In this document: piece by piece, positions 24,061-36,599 of the stretch
Layout of the letters: the number at the start of each line of letters is the position of its first letter
Position numbering within the stretch: the stretch's first letter is position 1
From: Sipunculus nudus
Lineage: Eukaryota; Annelida; Sipuncula; Golfingiida; Sipunculidae
Assembly: GCA_026874595.1 (NCBI GenBank)
Contig: CM049314.1
Span: 15,802,729-15,866,728, forward strand
Direction: 5' to 3'
Length of the DNA: 64,000 bases
The notes under the pieces: generated by a model
The model's database searches: none
The model's input: the letters and a program-made list of their open reading frames with translations, nothing else
Told to the model about the DNA's origin: nothing
Program-made: the position numbers and the translations under genes

Positions 24061-24980
24061 CCGAAATCGAAGATTTCCGGCAAGTAATAAAATATTTTAG
24101 AAAAGATTTTCATTTCTTGTTGAGCCACTGACGAAGATTAGTTGCACATGTGTTACAACAATTACTAAGGCCCAACTCTTCTCCTGATTCCCGATTTTGT
24201 ATCCAAAATAAAGGTGGTATGCCTTTTCCACCATTGCAGTTATACTGTGCTTTTGTGATGCAAGGGGTTACCTCGCCACAAATATAACAGAAGTTATCTG
24301 GATTGTTGATACAGTTTCGAGGCAGCTCTGCTTACTAAGGTCAAAACATGTGACAGATCCTTAGAAATATCAAGCACGGACATTTCTAAATTTACATGTT
24401 GCTACATTTGACTTGAGATGCATATATCAGTGTGCCACCGCTTATGAAATGTTTCGACATTAATGCATTTTGTCCACTTCCAAAAACAGGGATATCTGCA
24501 ATATTTTAAACAGAGCATGTTCTGTCAAAACTCTGGCCTACATGAATGTATTCTAAAATTGTAGACAATGTTTTGAGGTAGAAATGTCTGCTCAAAAACA
24601 AACATTTCATTTCGATTGATACACATTTTCTCTAAATTTGCATGAATTTTTTAGGTGACCCAGATCTGGTTAATTCTCTCTACTTTTGTCCGGGAACCGT
24701 TTTGCTTGTTGGCCAGTGGTATCATCATATCAGTATTACTAATGTTGATTAAAGGCTAGTTTCCCTCAGCTAATCGACTGCAACGAATCGCTGAATGGGT
24801 ACCAACTGCAGATTTTTAATTGATTTTATTGAATATAATAAGGCATATGTTATTGAAGGCTTTTAATGCCAGATATTATAAAAAGGTAGATAGCTAAAAT
24901 CATAATTTCTGACTTTCTTGTTGAAAAAAAAAATTAATTTCGGAACATCATTCATACATCGGATTTGTTTTTTTAGAATG
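24060..24980. other. intergenic, no gene seen
   Basis: Unique-looking AT-rich DNA. It may include the more decayed upstream part of the LINE that becomes recognisable at ~25000. Confidence 0.35.
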
Positions 24981-24989
24981 AACTTAAAT

Positions 24990-26600
24990 TTATAGTTAAA
25001 AAAACGGCTGGTTAACCAGACCGATTTCTATGAATGGAGGAATCCTTCAAGGATAACCTCTCTCTGCTCTGTTGTATTATACAATACATATTAAACAAAA
25101 TAACCAAATTTACATTTAAAGTATCTAGGAATACCCATCTCCGCAAATATAAATATTGAGAGAGATTGCACACTAGATGAAAATTAATAAAGAGAATTGC
25201 AATTAAAAACCTAGAAAAAACGAAACGAAACAATCTGATGAAAGATTTTTTTTATAAAAATCACTAGCTTTGTCCAGAATTATGCTATTTCCATCATCAT
25301 TTCCAATTTCTACCATTCTTTAATTCTGAAGATAAAAAGACTGTTGTTCAAATTTGTTTGGACATCTCCTGATACAGAGTAAAAGGAATACTTTGATTAA
25401 TGATTATGAAGAGAGTGTTTTAAAAATAAAAGATGTTATATATGCATTGGATAAAAACATTAAAACTAGATGGATTCCAAGATGCTATGCTGATGACGGG
25501 CGCTTTAATGATCTGGGACCTTTTATTTCAGGGGTCTGTGTATAAATGATATATTATTTCTTTATAGTTATTTTTAGAAAAAGGATTTTAAAATATTGAT
25601 AACCTACCTTTTTTTTATAAATGTGGTTTATATAGTTTCCATAATGCAAAAAAAGATGGAATATTATGGACATCAAATCTGTCCGATTTCTGAGTTAACA
25701 GATTTGCTGTAACAGGTTGGTCATGTTCAAAGGACAGTGTCTAATAATAAACCTATAACTGTATTGAGGCAGGACTCATCTTTGTAAAGGATCATTATAT
25801 GATAAATATGGTAAGTTTATTTCAGCTGAGCATGTATTAGCACCTCTAAGGAATTATAATCCAATTGCATGGCTACATTAACAAGAAATCATGAAAAGTG
25901 CTTTTAAACAATATAGAAAATATATTTAATTGCTCAAAATCAATCTATAACAACCCAAGACTACCAAACATATTTTGATGAATGTTTTTTTTTTTCAAAT
26001 ATCAATTCGATAACGACAACGATGACATATGACTGTTTTGTACACCAAAGTTTGTTAAACCATCAACCCAAAAGATGTGGATAACGAGGTTTAATTTCGA
26101 TAAATGTCAGAAGCGGATCCGGGGGGGGGGGGGGGGGGGAGGTCCAGGGGGTCCGGACCCCTGCCCCCCTTTTTCATGAGAAACAACGCCCTTTTTAAGA
26201 GCTTCAGACGAAATGTTGCGGCCTGCCCCCCCATCCCCACCCCACCCCCTTTACCAGACCTGGGGACCTTTTTTGGGGTTTTCATTAGTCCTCTTGGGTT
26301 GGACCCCCCCCCCCCTTTTCCTAAATCCTGGATCCGCCCCTGAATGTTTATTTTCATGAGAAGGAAAATAATAGGGAAAAAAAAGAGAATTAAATATAAA
26401 GTGTAACATAACATTGTTGTTTCTGGTTTAGAATTATATAAATGGAAAAATGTCAGGTTCTAAAACCGCTGTAATTGTGCTGTGGTAGAAGATGCAGAAC
26501 ATTTGATTTACTCATGTCGTTCTCATGTCGGTCAAACCCACATGGGAATGTCGACAATTGTTAACTATTGTTATGAGCTTCCAACAAGAAAGGGAACACT
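24990..26600 (+). pseudogene. L1/Tx1-like LINE reverse transcriptase remnant
   Basis: Around 25005-25085 one frame reads NGWLTRPISMNGGILQG, stop, PLSALLYY, matching the QG-PLS-LL block of LINE reverse transcriptases. At 25360-25500 RNTLINDYEESVLKIKDV and KTRWIPRCYADDGR match the L1/Tx1 C-terminal region. At 26470-26530 EDAEHLIYSCRSH matches the tail with its Cys/His pattern. Many stops and frame changes are present. A MITE is inserted at 26107-26343. Confidence 0.8.
26107..26343. mobile_element. GGATCC-type MITE inserted in the LINE, 3-bp target duplication
   Basis: The ends are TCAGAAGCGGATCC and, from the other strand, TCAGGGGCGGATCC. ATG flanks both sides (26104-26106 and 26344-26346). 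The interior has long G and C runs and no gene. A related element is at 30983-31204. Confidence 0.82.
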
Positions 26601-29600
26601 TTAAATATATAAAAGAGACTTTACCAGTGACAGCTTAGTCAGTACATGTGTATAATTATAAAGTTAAGTGTAAGATGAAAATCGAAGGGCTGTGTATACA
26701 GATTGAAAAGCTCAGAAAAAAAGAACAGAGGGTAATTACTTATCAAGGTGTAATTCCTGGGTGTGGTTAACTCGTGCTTTGTTCACCTTAAGGTCCAAAT
26801 AGATGCAGACTAGCACTTGATATATTATACGTGAGCTGGAAACAGCTTCACTTTTTATTGTAGTAGGCCATTAACAAGGCAAGAATGACAAAAAAAACCA
26901 CCATTTATTCCAGAGTGCATGTTAAAAATGTCCTCCCAAGTACAAATTTTGGAATAAAAAACAAAATATTAAGTGGCTGTTAGCTTTGACGGATTTTTCA
27001 GATATCTTTAACTGAGTAAAGCTGAATACCTTTTACCATTTCTGTTACTGAACAGAGTCAGAGCAAAGAGTAAGAGCATATTTTTGTTCGTCATTATTTA
27101 CAAATTTGTTTAAATGTTGTAAAAAGGATTCAAATATGAAAAAAAAAACAAGTGTGATACTGATTTATTATCCTAGGCTTGTAGATTGTAAATTCACAAG
27201 GTCATGTTGCTTTTTTAGTGCTCATAACATGATAAATGAATTAAGTTTCAATCAATATCACGTTAGTAGCTTGATTCTGTGTTCAATAAAATTATGCCTT
27301 TATTAAGAAAAGGAATAATATTAAAACTATGAATGGAATAGTAAGCGAAAAACAAAGCAAAATGTAGAAGGTATAATGAAAATTAGATGAAATAAAATTA
27401 AACGTATTTACCATCAATAATACAAAACTGGAAAAAGTAGGCATGTTTGAGCTTTCCAGGAATAGATTTAGAAATCCCGGAAAACGGACAAATGAGCCAT
27501 GATGAATATCCAGAATCTGGATATTAAAGCGGTTAACGGCGGTCATCTTGAAAATGGCCACCATTTTAAATTTTATTTAGCTATTTTAATCATATAGGTT
27601 GGGCCTGGGGTAGACAGGTGCCAATTTGGCGCTTGTATCACAAAATGAAGTATGGTGCAGGACCCTAAGGGCACTGCTATTAAAAGTCACAGGCGGCCCG
27701 TTAGAGGACGGCACAAGGCTTGTTACGGCATGACGTGTTAATGAGTTCACCGGGCGTATATACGGTTCAGCGATACCGACCGACAATACAACATAAATTA
27801 GCTCCTTGTTTGATGTTTCAGTAGGTGGTGTGCTTTCACTTGTCTTGCGCCTGACTGTGAACTCTAATAGAACACATTGCAAGTCATACTTGTGTTGCCA
27901 TTGTTCACGTTGGCGCTTTCTTCACACGTCGCCTCGTGGTTTCTGGTAATAAATTTCAAATTGACGCGGATATCAAACCTTGCAGTTCGAGGGCTCCAAT
28001 CTGAAACCAAATCTGTCATATATGAATGACGATTGTTTTTTTTTATATATTGGGATTGTGCGTGTGTGTATTTGTATGCATTACTACTTATTGCTGTTTT
28101 TTATGGCTCAGTCATTTCATGGGTAAATGACTGTATGACAACACCAAAGTCAGATTAAACGCGTTTGATTATTGCTGCCGTGAAAATGACTAATGCTGCT
28201 TCCGCGACGAACACCGCCACCATGCAGGGGCGGACTTAAGGAGCGCAGGGGGAACGCTTCCGACCTTTGTCGACTTAAAAAAATCTGAAAAATAGATAAA
28301 TAAGCCCTTAATAAAAAAGTACCAGGTTCGCCTCTTGATGTTTAAAAATCTCCAGGTTGCGCCATTACAGCCGAATTGTTACACTTTGGGTGGGAATGCC
28401 CACCGTCTGTGCCCCCCCCCCCCCCCCACACACACACACTTCTAAAATCCGGTATCAGTCCCTGTCCTGTACCAACCATGCTTCAGAACGTATCTTCGCT
28501 ATTTTTCATTCTGTTGTTCCTTTTGTCAAAGACGTAACAAGTATTTATTTTAATTGAATACAAGCTTGTCTTTATACATCAGTTTAAAATAAATGACTCC
28601 CATATAATCAAATTATGATAGCTGATACACATCATTTTTGTACATATTTATACTTTAACGAATTCATTATATATACATATACACATACATATGACATAAA
28701 CCTGCATGTTTATATACAATATAATCCTACTATTTATATTTATTCGCCTATGCCATCACCACATGTACAAACTGTAAATCAGTGGGGCATATTCAAATTG
28801 AACAGCAACTAAATATGTATATAAAAGTATAATGCATGCATGCATTTATTGCAAATTGCACATTTCATTATTTTGTCTTATGTGTCATCATGTTACCGCC
28901 TCACTGTATCTCTCTTTAATGTGTATCGCCAAACCGTGCCACGTTTCAAACTATTTCTTCTCTAAGCCTTTATTCATGAGAAATTACGTTTTTCAGTTTT
29001 CATTCCAGCAATTTATATTTAACACAGTTTAGGAGATAATTCTAGACACCTCTGTTTAAGAATTTCGCTTGGATTTAATAAATTCACTTCCTCTGTTCGC
29101 GAGTGGTCTTTGTCCTCGTAGTAACCGAAAATCGACTACCATTGCGAAAGTTCTTTGTTTGCTTTAGGCTATCCATAGATGACTAAATAATTTTCAGACC
29201 TCTTTCATAAACATACAATTGAAAACCCTATGTTCTAGTGATTCTTTCTCGGTCCTACATATGTTGGCTTTTCAATCAATTATATCTACACCTATTTTTG
29301 CGCATTTAACGTAATATTATCTTCATTTTTTTGTGTTAAAAGGCCAATATATTCCTTTAGGGGTAAGATTTGACATTCATGTGTATGATTAATTGTCTTT
29401 CCTGTGGGTAGCTGTCAGCTCTGTAACAAGTAAATATCATGTGTTACAGTGTGCGGTATTGGTGGCGGGCCAGCCCTGCCTAAGTAATCTGTCATGATTA
29501 AAAATCTCTCTACCAGGCCAGCAGACGTAAACATCCACCTAGATTATGATAAAAGTTACCCCATCGTACGTGTCACTGCAGGGAGGTTTAGGTATAGTGG

Positions 29601-29690
29601 GGTAACTGACATAATTGGCTTGTGTCATGAAAGGTTTTTCAGATGACATCAAACAAGGTTTATCTCAGGGGGTGGGCCATCATGCAAACT
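26600..29690. other. intergenic, no gene seen
   Basis: AT-rich. A poly-C/CA run lies at 28408-28438. The frames of 60-100 codons show no family resemblance, no splice context and no signal peptide that I trust. Confidence 0.45.
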
Positions 29691-29699
29691 GCCCATCCC

Positions 29700-30897
29700 C
29701 ATTAATAATACTGTACTCTGTAAGTTGTCCACTCCATCTGGAATATTGTATCATACATACAAGCACTCCTCCAGAATACTACTCCATGCAAACTCTCCCG
29801 CCATATAGAATCTTGTACCATACATGCAACATGCAAGCTCTCTTTCTTCTGTTGGATATAGCACCCGACAAACTGTCTTTCCGGCGTATCAGAATGTACC
29901 AGGCAAGCTGTCATTCCTCTGATTCCAAAGAATACTGCACTATGCAAGCTGTCCATCCCTCTAGAATAAAGTATCATACATGCAAGCTCTCCTTATCCCG
30001 TTCGATATTGCAGCATGTAAACTGTCCTTCCGGGGTATAAGATTGTACCAGGGATGCTGCCCATCCCTGGATAAATATTGTTTCATACTTGCAAGCTCTC
30101 CTTCTCCAGTAGAATATTATCCACTGCAAGCTGCGCATCACCTGTGGAATATGTACCGTGCAAGCTGCCAACCCCCTGTAGAATATGTACCACACCAGCT
30201 GCCCATCCCCTGTAGAATATGTACCATACCAGCTGCCCACCCCCTGTAGAATATGTACCACACAAGCTGCCCACCCCCTGTAGAATAGGTACCACACAAG
30301 CTGCCCATTCCCTGTAGAATATGTACCATACAAGCTGCCCGTTCCCTGTAGAATATGTACCACACAAGCTATCCGTTCCCTGTAGAATATGAACCATACA
30401 AGCTGCCCATTACTTGTAGAATATGTACCACACAAGCTGCCTATCCCCCGTAGGATTGTACCATACAAGCTGCCCATCCCCTGTAGAATATGTACCACAC
30501 AAGCTGCCTATCCTCTGTAGAATATGTACCACACAAGCTGCCCATCCCCTGAAGAATATGAACCATACAAGCTGCCCATTACTTGTAGAATATGTACCAC
30601 ACAAGCTGCCTATCCCCCGTAGAATTGTACCATACAAGCTGCCCATCCCCTGTAGAATATGTACCACACAAGCTGCCCATCCCCTGTAGAATATGTACCA
30701 TACAAGCTGCCCATCCCTTGTAGAATATATACCATACAAGCTGCCCATCCCCTGTAGAATATGTACCACACAAGCAGCCCATTCCCTGTAGAATATGTAC
30801 CACACAAGCTGCCCATTCCCTGTAGAATATGTACCATACAAGCTGCCCACCCCCTGTAGAATATGTACCATTCAAACTGCCCATTCCCTATAGAATA
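29700..30897 (+). repeat. 34-bp minisatellite (AATATGTACCACACAAGCTG)
   Basis: About 33 copies of the unit AATATGTACCACACAAGCTG + CCCATCCCCTGTAG. Copies before ~30120 are strongly diverged; those from 30120 to 30895 are nearly uniform, with two repeated blocks (near 30400-30480 and 30560-30640) showing internal duplication. All long frames on either strand come from this array. Confidence 0.93.
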
Positions 30898-30907
30898 CAA
30901 GCAGTCC

Positions 30908-30908
<1 letters not shown>

Positions 30909-30946
<38 letters not shown>

Positions 30947-30975
30947 TTGTATATATATATATATATATATATATG
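30909..30975 (+). repeat. (ATT)n and (TA)n microsatellites
   Basis: A TTA/ATT run at 30911-30945 is followed by a TA run at 30951-30974, directly after the minisatellite and directly before a MITE. Confidence 0.95.
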
Positions 30976-30982
30976 TATGAAT

Positions 30983-31204
30983 TCAGGGGCGGATCCAGGA
31001 TTTAGGAAAAGGAGGGGTCCAACCCAGGAGGACAAATGACAAAACTAAAAAAAAAAAGTCCCCAGGTCCGGGGGAGGGGGGGGGGCGGTCCAGACCGCTA
31101 AATAGGTCGGAAACCCTTAAGAAAAGGTTGCGACGGCTGAAAATAAGGAGGGGGGGGGGGGTGGTTCCGGACCCCCTGGACCCTCCCCCTGGATCCGCTT
31201 CTGA
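30983..31204. mobile_element. GGATCC-type MITE, second copy, 3-bp target duplication
   Basis: The ends are TCAGGGGCGGATCC and, from the other strand, TCAGAAGCGGATCC. AAT flanks both sides (30980-30982 and 31205-31207). The inside has G-rich runs. It lies in the opposite orientation to the copy at 26107-26343 and abuts the broken end of a LINE. Confidence 0.82.
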
Positions 31205-31207
31205 AAT

Positions 31208-31806
31208 TAGGCAAAGTAGCGGGGCTGAGGTACTTCAAATTTAAAGCCATCAATCACAACGGTCTGGTGTCTGCCTTCTAGATATGAAGATAACCATGTC
31301 AAGGCCGAACCCGATTTTATAAAAGGCTGTTTAAAAATGCGAATGCAATACCGAATGGTCATTTGTATCGAAAGCAGCCGAAATATCCAGCAGGAACAGA
31401 ACCCTTTTACTGAATCTAAATTCGAGCCGTCTCTTTCGAATAGTAATAACGGTAAGCTGATTTGAACTTATTCTTAAAAAAGTTGTCATTCATGAAAGTC
31501 TTAAACCAACAGAAAAGCAGTTCTCCCCAGCAGTATTGATATGAATTGTTGATTTGATATAGGCCTGTAATTAGAAAATATCTCGACATCCAGTCCCTCA
31601 TTTGTTAGCAGGTTAATTATATTTGGTAATTTTAGGCTCAACTAGGGTTGGCAGTGAATTAATTTGTATTACGGTGACTAAAGGATCTATCTGTTTGGAA
31701 CAATATTTAAGCAGCCACGTTGGCACGGGATCTAGTGTACACAGTGTGGACGGAGACCTCCTAATTAATTTCAAGCTTTCAATCGATGTTGTGGGTGGAA
31801 AATAAG
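31208..31806 (-). pseudogene. LINE reverse transcriptase N-terminal half (CR1/Jockey-like), broken
   Basis: On the minus strand, reading down from 31806, the frames give SIESLKLISRRSPST, LDPVPTWLLKYC, then FKSAYRYYYSKETA, VLFLLDISAAFDTNDHSVL and, after a frame change, LTWLSSYLEGRHQTVVIDG. These are consecutive blocks of CR1/Jockey-like reverse transcriptases, including the AFDT-DH block. Stops and frameshifts are present, and it is cut off by the MITE at 31204. The matching endonuclease lies upstream at 32880-33640, across an inserted element. Confidence 0.88.
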
Positions 31807-31837
31807 ACAGCTCTTAATACATTCCCAAGTAATCCTT

Positions 31838-32393
31838 AAAGCCGTGGTCCCAACCCGCCGTACTTGCAAGTGCGTGTTGTCTACTTGCAAAAACGTGGGC
31901 AAAATTTGGGGATCCGTACGTGGTGAGTACCGCCTCAGTACGGATTTGAAACACGTGCAACACGCCGTAGCACTTATAGTGCACGAGGAACTTTCGCTGC
32001 GTTCGGGCTGCGGTCGGGCTACGGATTAAGCCCCGACATCGGGCGGAAAAACCTACGATCATCGCACTTGCACCGCTTACAACATGCGAGTGAGTAAGGA
32101 CACCGTACGTGAACAGCACGTGTAAGTACTGCCTCCGTACGATAACGTGGCAATCGCACGGAGATCGTACGTCACGTTGTAAGCACGTACAACTCGCTTA
32201 CCACGTGCGCAGCGTACGATGCACGCAACCGCTCACGGGCCACGCACTTACACCTTGTGCAACCGTACGTTGACGTACTCCCTCCCTACTCTTGCCACTC
32301 CCACTCCACGTTTTCAGGAAAACGTGGCGACCGTAGCCTCCCCAAAAAACGTACGGACTAAAAACACGCACGTTGGGTTGTGACCGGGGCTTT
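31838..32393. mobile_element. CpG-dense inverted-repeat element rich in CGTACG and ACGTG
   Basis: The ends are imperfect inverted repeats: AAAGCCGTGGTCCCAACCC on the left and AAAGCCCCGGTCACAACCC from the other strand on the right. The 556-base interior is crowded with CGTACG, ACGTG and CACGTG words, quite unlike the AT-rich flanks. It separates the endonuclease and reverse transcriptase parts of a LINE, which suggests insertion into it. The minus-strand frames in it have no recognised product. No target duplication was identified. Confidence 0.7.
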
Positions 32394-32870
32394 GATCTGG
32401 TGATACCCGATGTTGAGAGTCCTATTAACAGAAGTTTGTAAATCCCCTGGAATTGTACGCTTCTCATGAGCGGTTAAACACCGCAGTCGTCCCAGGTCTC
32501 CTCGTTTAACCCCTGCTTTGTATAGCAAGCTGTTCAAACACCAGGGTGCGCAAAGAGCAAAGAATTGCATTCAGACCAATAAGAGCGTGGTATTGCATTG
32601 TGCATCCCGCTCAAAATTTTAAACATGCAACCCCCGCTGTTGTTGGCCTGATAACACCGTTTCGGCCACAGGGCCAAGAATCAGACCGACAAGAGCGGAT
32701 GTCCTGTTGTGATCAGAACGAGAGTAGCGTAGGCGTTAACCACGGTTATTTTGGCAATGATGGTTATACTTTTGTGCATAAAGGAGCATCTATATCAAAA
32801 CATCTGTGAGGACCTGACTGTAAAGATCAGTGAGTTCATCTTAATTCTGGTCCAATGCACATTCAGAGAT
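32394..32870. other. unassigned segment between element and LINE endonuclease
   Basis: Frames on both strands (about 70-87 codons) were not recognised. On the minus strand the part near 32800-32880 may continue the LINE (NVHWTRIK- and YSQVLTDVL-like phrases). A plus-strand frame at 32546-32809 has a Gly/Tyr-rich end (GYFGNDGYTFVHKG) that I could not place. Confidence 0.35.
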
Positions 32871-32879
32871 TCTTTCATA

Positions 32880-33640
32880 GAGATAATTTTTTTTTAATTC
32901 TGCAGCGTCGTTTGCATTAAATCTTTGTTATTTATTTGTTTCTCTTTGTTGTTCAAATTGGCCTGAAAACTAACTGCATAGTGATCACATGTTACTGTGC
33001 CATGTGAGTCACTAAAACCAAAGTCAGTTATGACAGGCTAATTTTGCACAATGTCACTGTGCTCCCGTGAGATCACCATATCGTAGATGTACCCCTGAAT
33101 ATGCGTTGGGTGAAACGCATGCTGGTTAAATCGATGAATGTCTAACAAGACTATGACTTGGAGGGGGCATTTCTCCGTTGGGTTGTCTAAATCAAAGTGT
33201 AATATCTCCCACTATGATGCATTTTGCGATTTTAAGATTCGCGTTAAGCGTATTTCCCCAATCGTCAGGGGAAATTTTGTTAAGATGTCCGTTGGACTAA
33301 GCTAAGAAGATGGAGGACTGTAAATAACTTTTAACTGCAGATCGGTATCTCCTATTTAATAAATACAGTTTGAGTGAAAGGTCCATCCCAACGGGCGAGG
33401 AACAAAAATAAAGTCATCATCATTCTCAAGTCATTAACCTTCCAATAATAACCTACAAATGCTCTTAACACTACTTTGTCAACGTCTTTTCCATGCTGAG
33501 TCTGTATCGGCGCGTGAACGTGGAGATGTTTATACACGATATAATCCGATAGTGCCACCGAGCATTTTTTCACAGTTTTATAAAACATATCAATCGAAAC
33601 ATAAAACCTCTCCCTGTAATGATGCTGATAAGATTTGTTA
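32880..33640 (-). pseudogene. LINE apurinic-type endonuclease fragment, broken
   Basis: Minus-strand frames give CIIVGDITL followed by FRQPNGE (the GDFN block of LINE endonucleases, with the Asp kept), then PTHIQGYIYDMVISRE, and DSHGTVTCDHYAVSFQ (the SDH block, Asp and His kept). The upstream part to ~33640 (VNDLRMMMTLFLF) is a weaker match. Frames shift between blocks. Orientation and order agree with the reverse transcriptase at 31208-31806, so the two were probably one element. Confidence 0.78.
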
Positions 33641-34371
33641 ATGATGGCCTCAAATTGTAGGCTGTACTGAGCTAGGTCTCAATGAAAAGGTATCATTTCT
33701 CGCAAAAACCAGGATCGGGATGATAATGGTTGCAATGAAGAATAACATTTGTATGATTGGTTTGTACCATTTTAAACAAAGGTGTCCTTCAACTCCGTTA
33801 ACTTCGATCATTGTGTCAACTGTGGAAATTTGTGCTGTTTAAATGTCTGTCCTGCCCGAAATTTCCCCATAACGTTACGTAAAATTTTCATGTCATTCTG
33901 ACCTGGGCATTGAATAACCCGAAAACCAACGAAGAACTCTCTAGAATGCCTGAGCGTCATGGCCGATTAAACACACTTCATCTTTTAAACAAGAAAAAAA
34001 TAAATATTGTTTATATTATCAGCATCAATATAATGGTAAAAAGGAGCTATCCGATCGTTTTCAAAGACTTCAAAACAGCTCATGTACAAAGTTTAAGGTA
34101 AAGCTGATCCGTAAATCAAGAAAATGGTATAATCCTCGGAGTCACCGGCAGTACAGCCTACAAATAACATCATGAAGTGTTCTTAAAGAATGTAGCATGC
34201 AATTTAAGTTCAAAAGCTCAAGAGTCTTCCGAGAACGTTTACCTTGGCCTAATCGTTGCGTTACACCTCCCTCTATGGGACTAGAGGAAATGTCCTTATC
34301 ACCCGACTTTGAGCTCAGGTCGGATTCTATGTCACTCATATCCAGCTAGAGGCTTCACCCCGTCTACAGAA

Positions 34372-34725
34372 TCATTTCCATCGTTCCCTAATCGGATACG
34401 GTCTGAGCTTATCCACATAGGCCTCTGTCCACTTGGTGAAATAGTCATCTATCACCAAAATGTACTTATTCCCAGAGTTATACAGGGGTCTCATGATATC
34501 CAACGTGGTTCTTTTTAGGTGCAAGCCTGCCACTTCTTGATTGAGCGGTATCTTTTCTCTCTTTTCCAGCCCCTGCAACCTCTGCATCAACTGCAACATC
34601 ATTCAGCGTCTACCAGAAATCCAGGCCAGTAGAACTGCTGTCTGATATTGTTGAGTGTCTTGGTGACGCCAAGATGTCTACCTGTTTTGTGATCATGCAG
34701 CTGCACTATTATCATGGTACTTGAA
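34372..34725 (-). pseudogene. gypsy integrase: zinc-binding region and start of core
   Basis: The minus strand reads VQLHDHKTGRHLGVTKTLNN and IRQQFYWPGFLVDAE, which is the HHCC zinc-binding part. After a stop comes LDIMRPLYNSGNKYILVIDD and YFTKWTEAY at the start of the catalytic core. The remainder of the core, with its second Asp and Glu, is absent. Confidence 0.88.
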
Positions 34726-35137
34726 TTGGCACACAGGTCAGATTTCTGATAGAGTGTTCAATTATAGATCTCCAGGTTATTCCATTGGTTTCACATGGCC
34801 TGAGATCTCGCCCCTCGTGTGTTATTTCGTGTCACTTTGGGCGATCCCTCAAAGACACGTTCGAGCTTCTGAACTTAGAAATATCCGAATCTTAGAAGTG
34901 GAGTTGGCACGGCTGGCCAACCCTCCATTTGTCAAGCTCAGCGTCTGCTTCCATTGTTGTCATTTCTATTTCTTGGTCTCAATAGTGGCTGCAGGACAGT
35001 CATGCCCTTTGCACTGAGTGAACTGCTGCCTAGTAAGTCCGTCTGTATGTCCATGTTTGCCTCCAAGACGGTGACAAATTTAGTATGGAAATCCACCTGG
35101 AAAACATGCATTCGGGATACTTAAAATTCGTTAGCGA

Positions 35138-35392
35138 TTATAGAGAGGTGTGATCCGTCCTGATCAGAAATGCTGGTCTCGACAAGTCTATACGGAAGTG
35201 CTGGGCGAATGTCACTACTGCAAGCGACTGCCGTTTCTTGGTGAAATATTTCCTCTGGTTGGTGCGAAGGCTTTTGCGTATACCTCGCTCTTGACCATCT
35301 TGAATCTGTGAGAGGAAACCTCCAACGCTGACCCCACTTGCGCCCGTGTCTAGGATCAGTGCACCTTCGGGTCGGGGGTACGCCAAGTACAC
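35138..35392 (-). pseudogene. gypsy RNase H domain fragment
   Basis: The 84-codon frame contains ILDTGASGVSVGGFLSQIQD, TKKRQSLAVVTFAQHFR and FLIRTDHTSL, the usual order of blocks of Ty3/gypsy RNase H. It ends at an in-frame stop. Confidence 0.88.
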
Positions 35393-36407
35393 AAGGTAGT
35401 CAGCTCTGCTTTCAAAAGTTGGAGGGCTTCCTCATTATCATCAACCCACTTGAACCTAGTGTTTTGCATGGTCATAGCCGTTAGTGATGAGACGATGTGT
35501 GCGTACTCTAGTATGCACTTCCTGAAATATGAAGCGAAGCAAAAGAAGCTTCTTATGTCAGATAGCTATTCAGGAGTATTCTATTCCTGCACACACAGAA
35601 ACTTTCCTGGGTCACACTTGACTCCTTCGCCTGATCGACATGTACTAAGAACTTTACGCTTGGCTGGAATAACATACATTTCTATGGTTTTAGCCATAGC
35701 TTTGCTGTCCTCAATCGATTGAATATGACCTTCAGGTTCGTCATAGCTTGATCAAATCTGAAACAAACAAAATTTTGTTTATCAAGATATACAAGTCATC
35801 TATCTCTCCCAGTGCAATCCTCGGAGCACCTGGAAATTGTTGGGTCAACTCGTTCAGACACAAAATCACACAAAATCTGGTGGAGCCGTCACGCTTGGTC
35901 AAAATAAAATAGTGCTAGCCTATGCACTTTTCTTAGCTCAAGAAGGCATTTAACGAGCATCTTGTTGATATCTTGCTTAGCTTTTGCTAATAGCGCCACA
36001 GGCAATCTCCGTAAATGTTGATTCACCGGGGGTGGACCCTCCGTATCAATTGTGTTTTACCTAACCAGTGAGTCTCCATGTTCCGTTTCGTGATGTGAAC
36101 ACATCACTGTAACTACCACTTGCCGTCGTCCTTGGTTTCTCTGGTCAGACCTCAACCTGTCGGATGTCTCCTCTAACACTTGTTCCAAATATTCAGGCAC
36201 AGTTGTGTCATTGGGTGGGCTGAACAGTACTGACTCAGTTGCGACAAGAACTTTATTAACTTCTCCTACGGTGAGTCCAGCGGGCAAGTATTTCCTAAGT
36301 TCATCAAAACTTACTGACACACTCGACTTGGTGGTATTGAGTGAAACTGCTCCCATAAAGAATCCCGTTTCCTTAACCAATGACGATAGAGGCTGCACCA
36401 AACCCAT
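35393..36407 (-). pseudogene. gypsy reverse transcriptase and preceding linker, degenerate
   Basis: The linker frame (36407-36057) has a LEETSDRLRSDQRNQ block. After a frame change come NKMLVKCLLELRK, FDQAMTNLKVIFNRLRTAKL and the palm/connection blocks SDIRSFFCFASYFRK and RFKWVDDNEEALQLLKAEL. The catalytic YxDD position reads YLDK (35778-35789). Confidence 0.8.
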
Positions 36408-36599
36408 TCAGCCTAACCATCTTTGTCCCTGAGCTTATGTAACAAGGCAGGTGCTCTTATCTTATATCTTGGTGGTACCCCTAGAAACTCACTTAGTCGA
36501 ACTCTGTGGCAGCTATCGCTCGATTTAGCCAGTAACATTTACCATTCTTGCTTTGTATATGAATTGGGCAACTATCATCCCGCATGAAATCATTCCTAA

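Noticed and set aside
27586-27882. 98-codon minus-strand frame
   Set aside because: No recognised motif or exon signals.
29700-30897. CRISPR array
   Set aside because: Direct repeats run head to tail without unique spacers, in an animal genome; the same holds for the other arrays.
29974-30900. Minus-strand frames of 75-174 codons with Trp/Tyr/Cys-rich repeats
   Set aside because: Product of a 34-base minisatellite in several phases.
31814-32467. Minus-strand frames of ~90-100 codons
   Set aside because: They fall within the CpG-dense inverted-repeat element; few stops are expected in GC-rich DNA, and nothing was recognised.
32546-32809. 87-codon plus-strand frame ending GYFGNDGYTFVHKG as a lectin-like domain
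   Set aside because: The resemblance is too short and lacks the expected cysteines; left unassigned.
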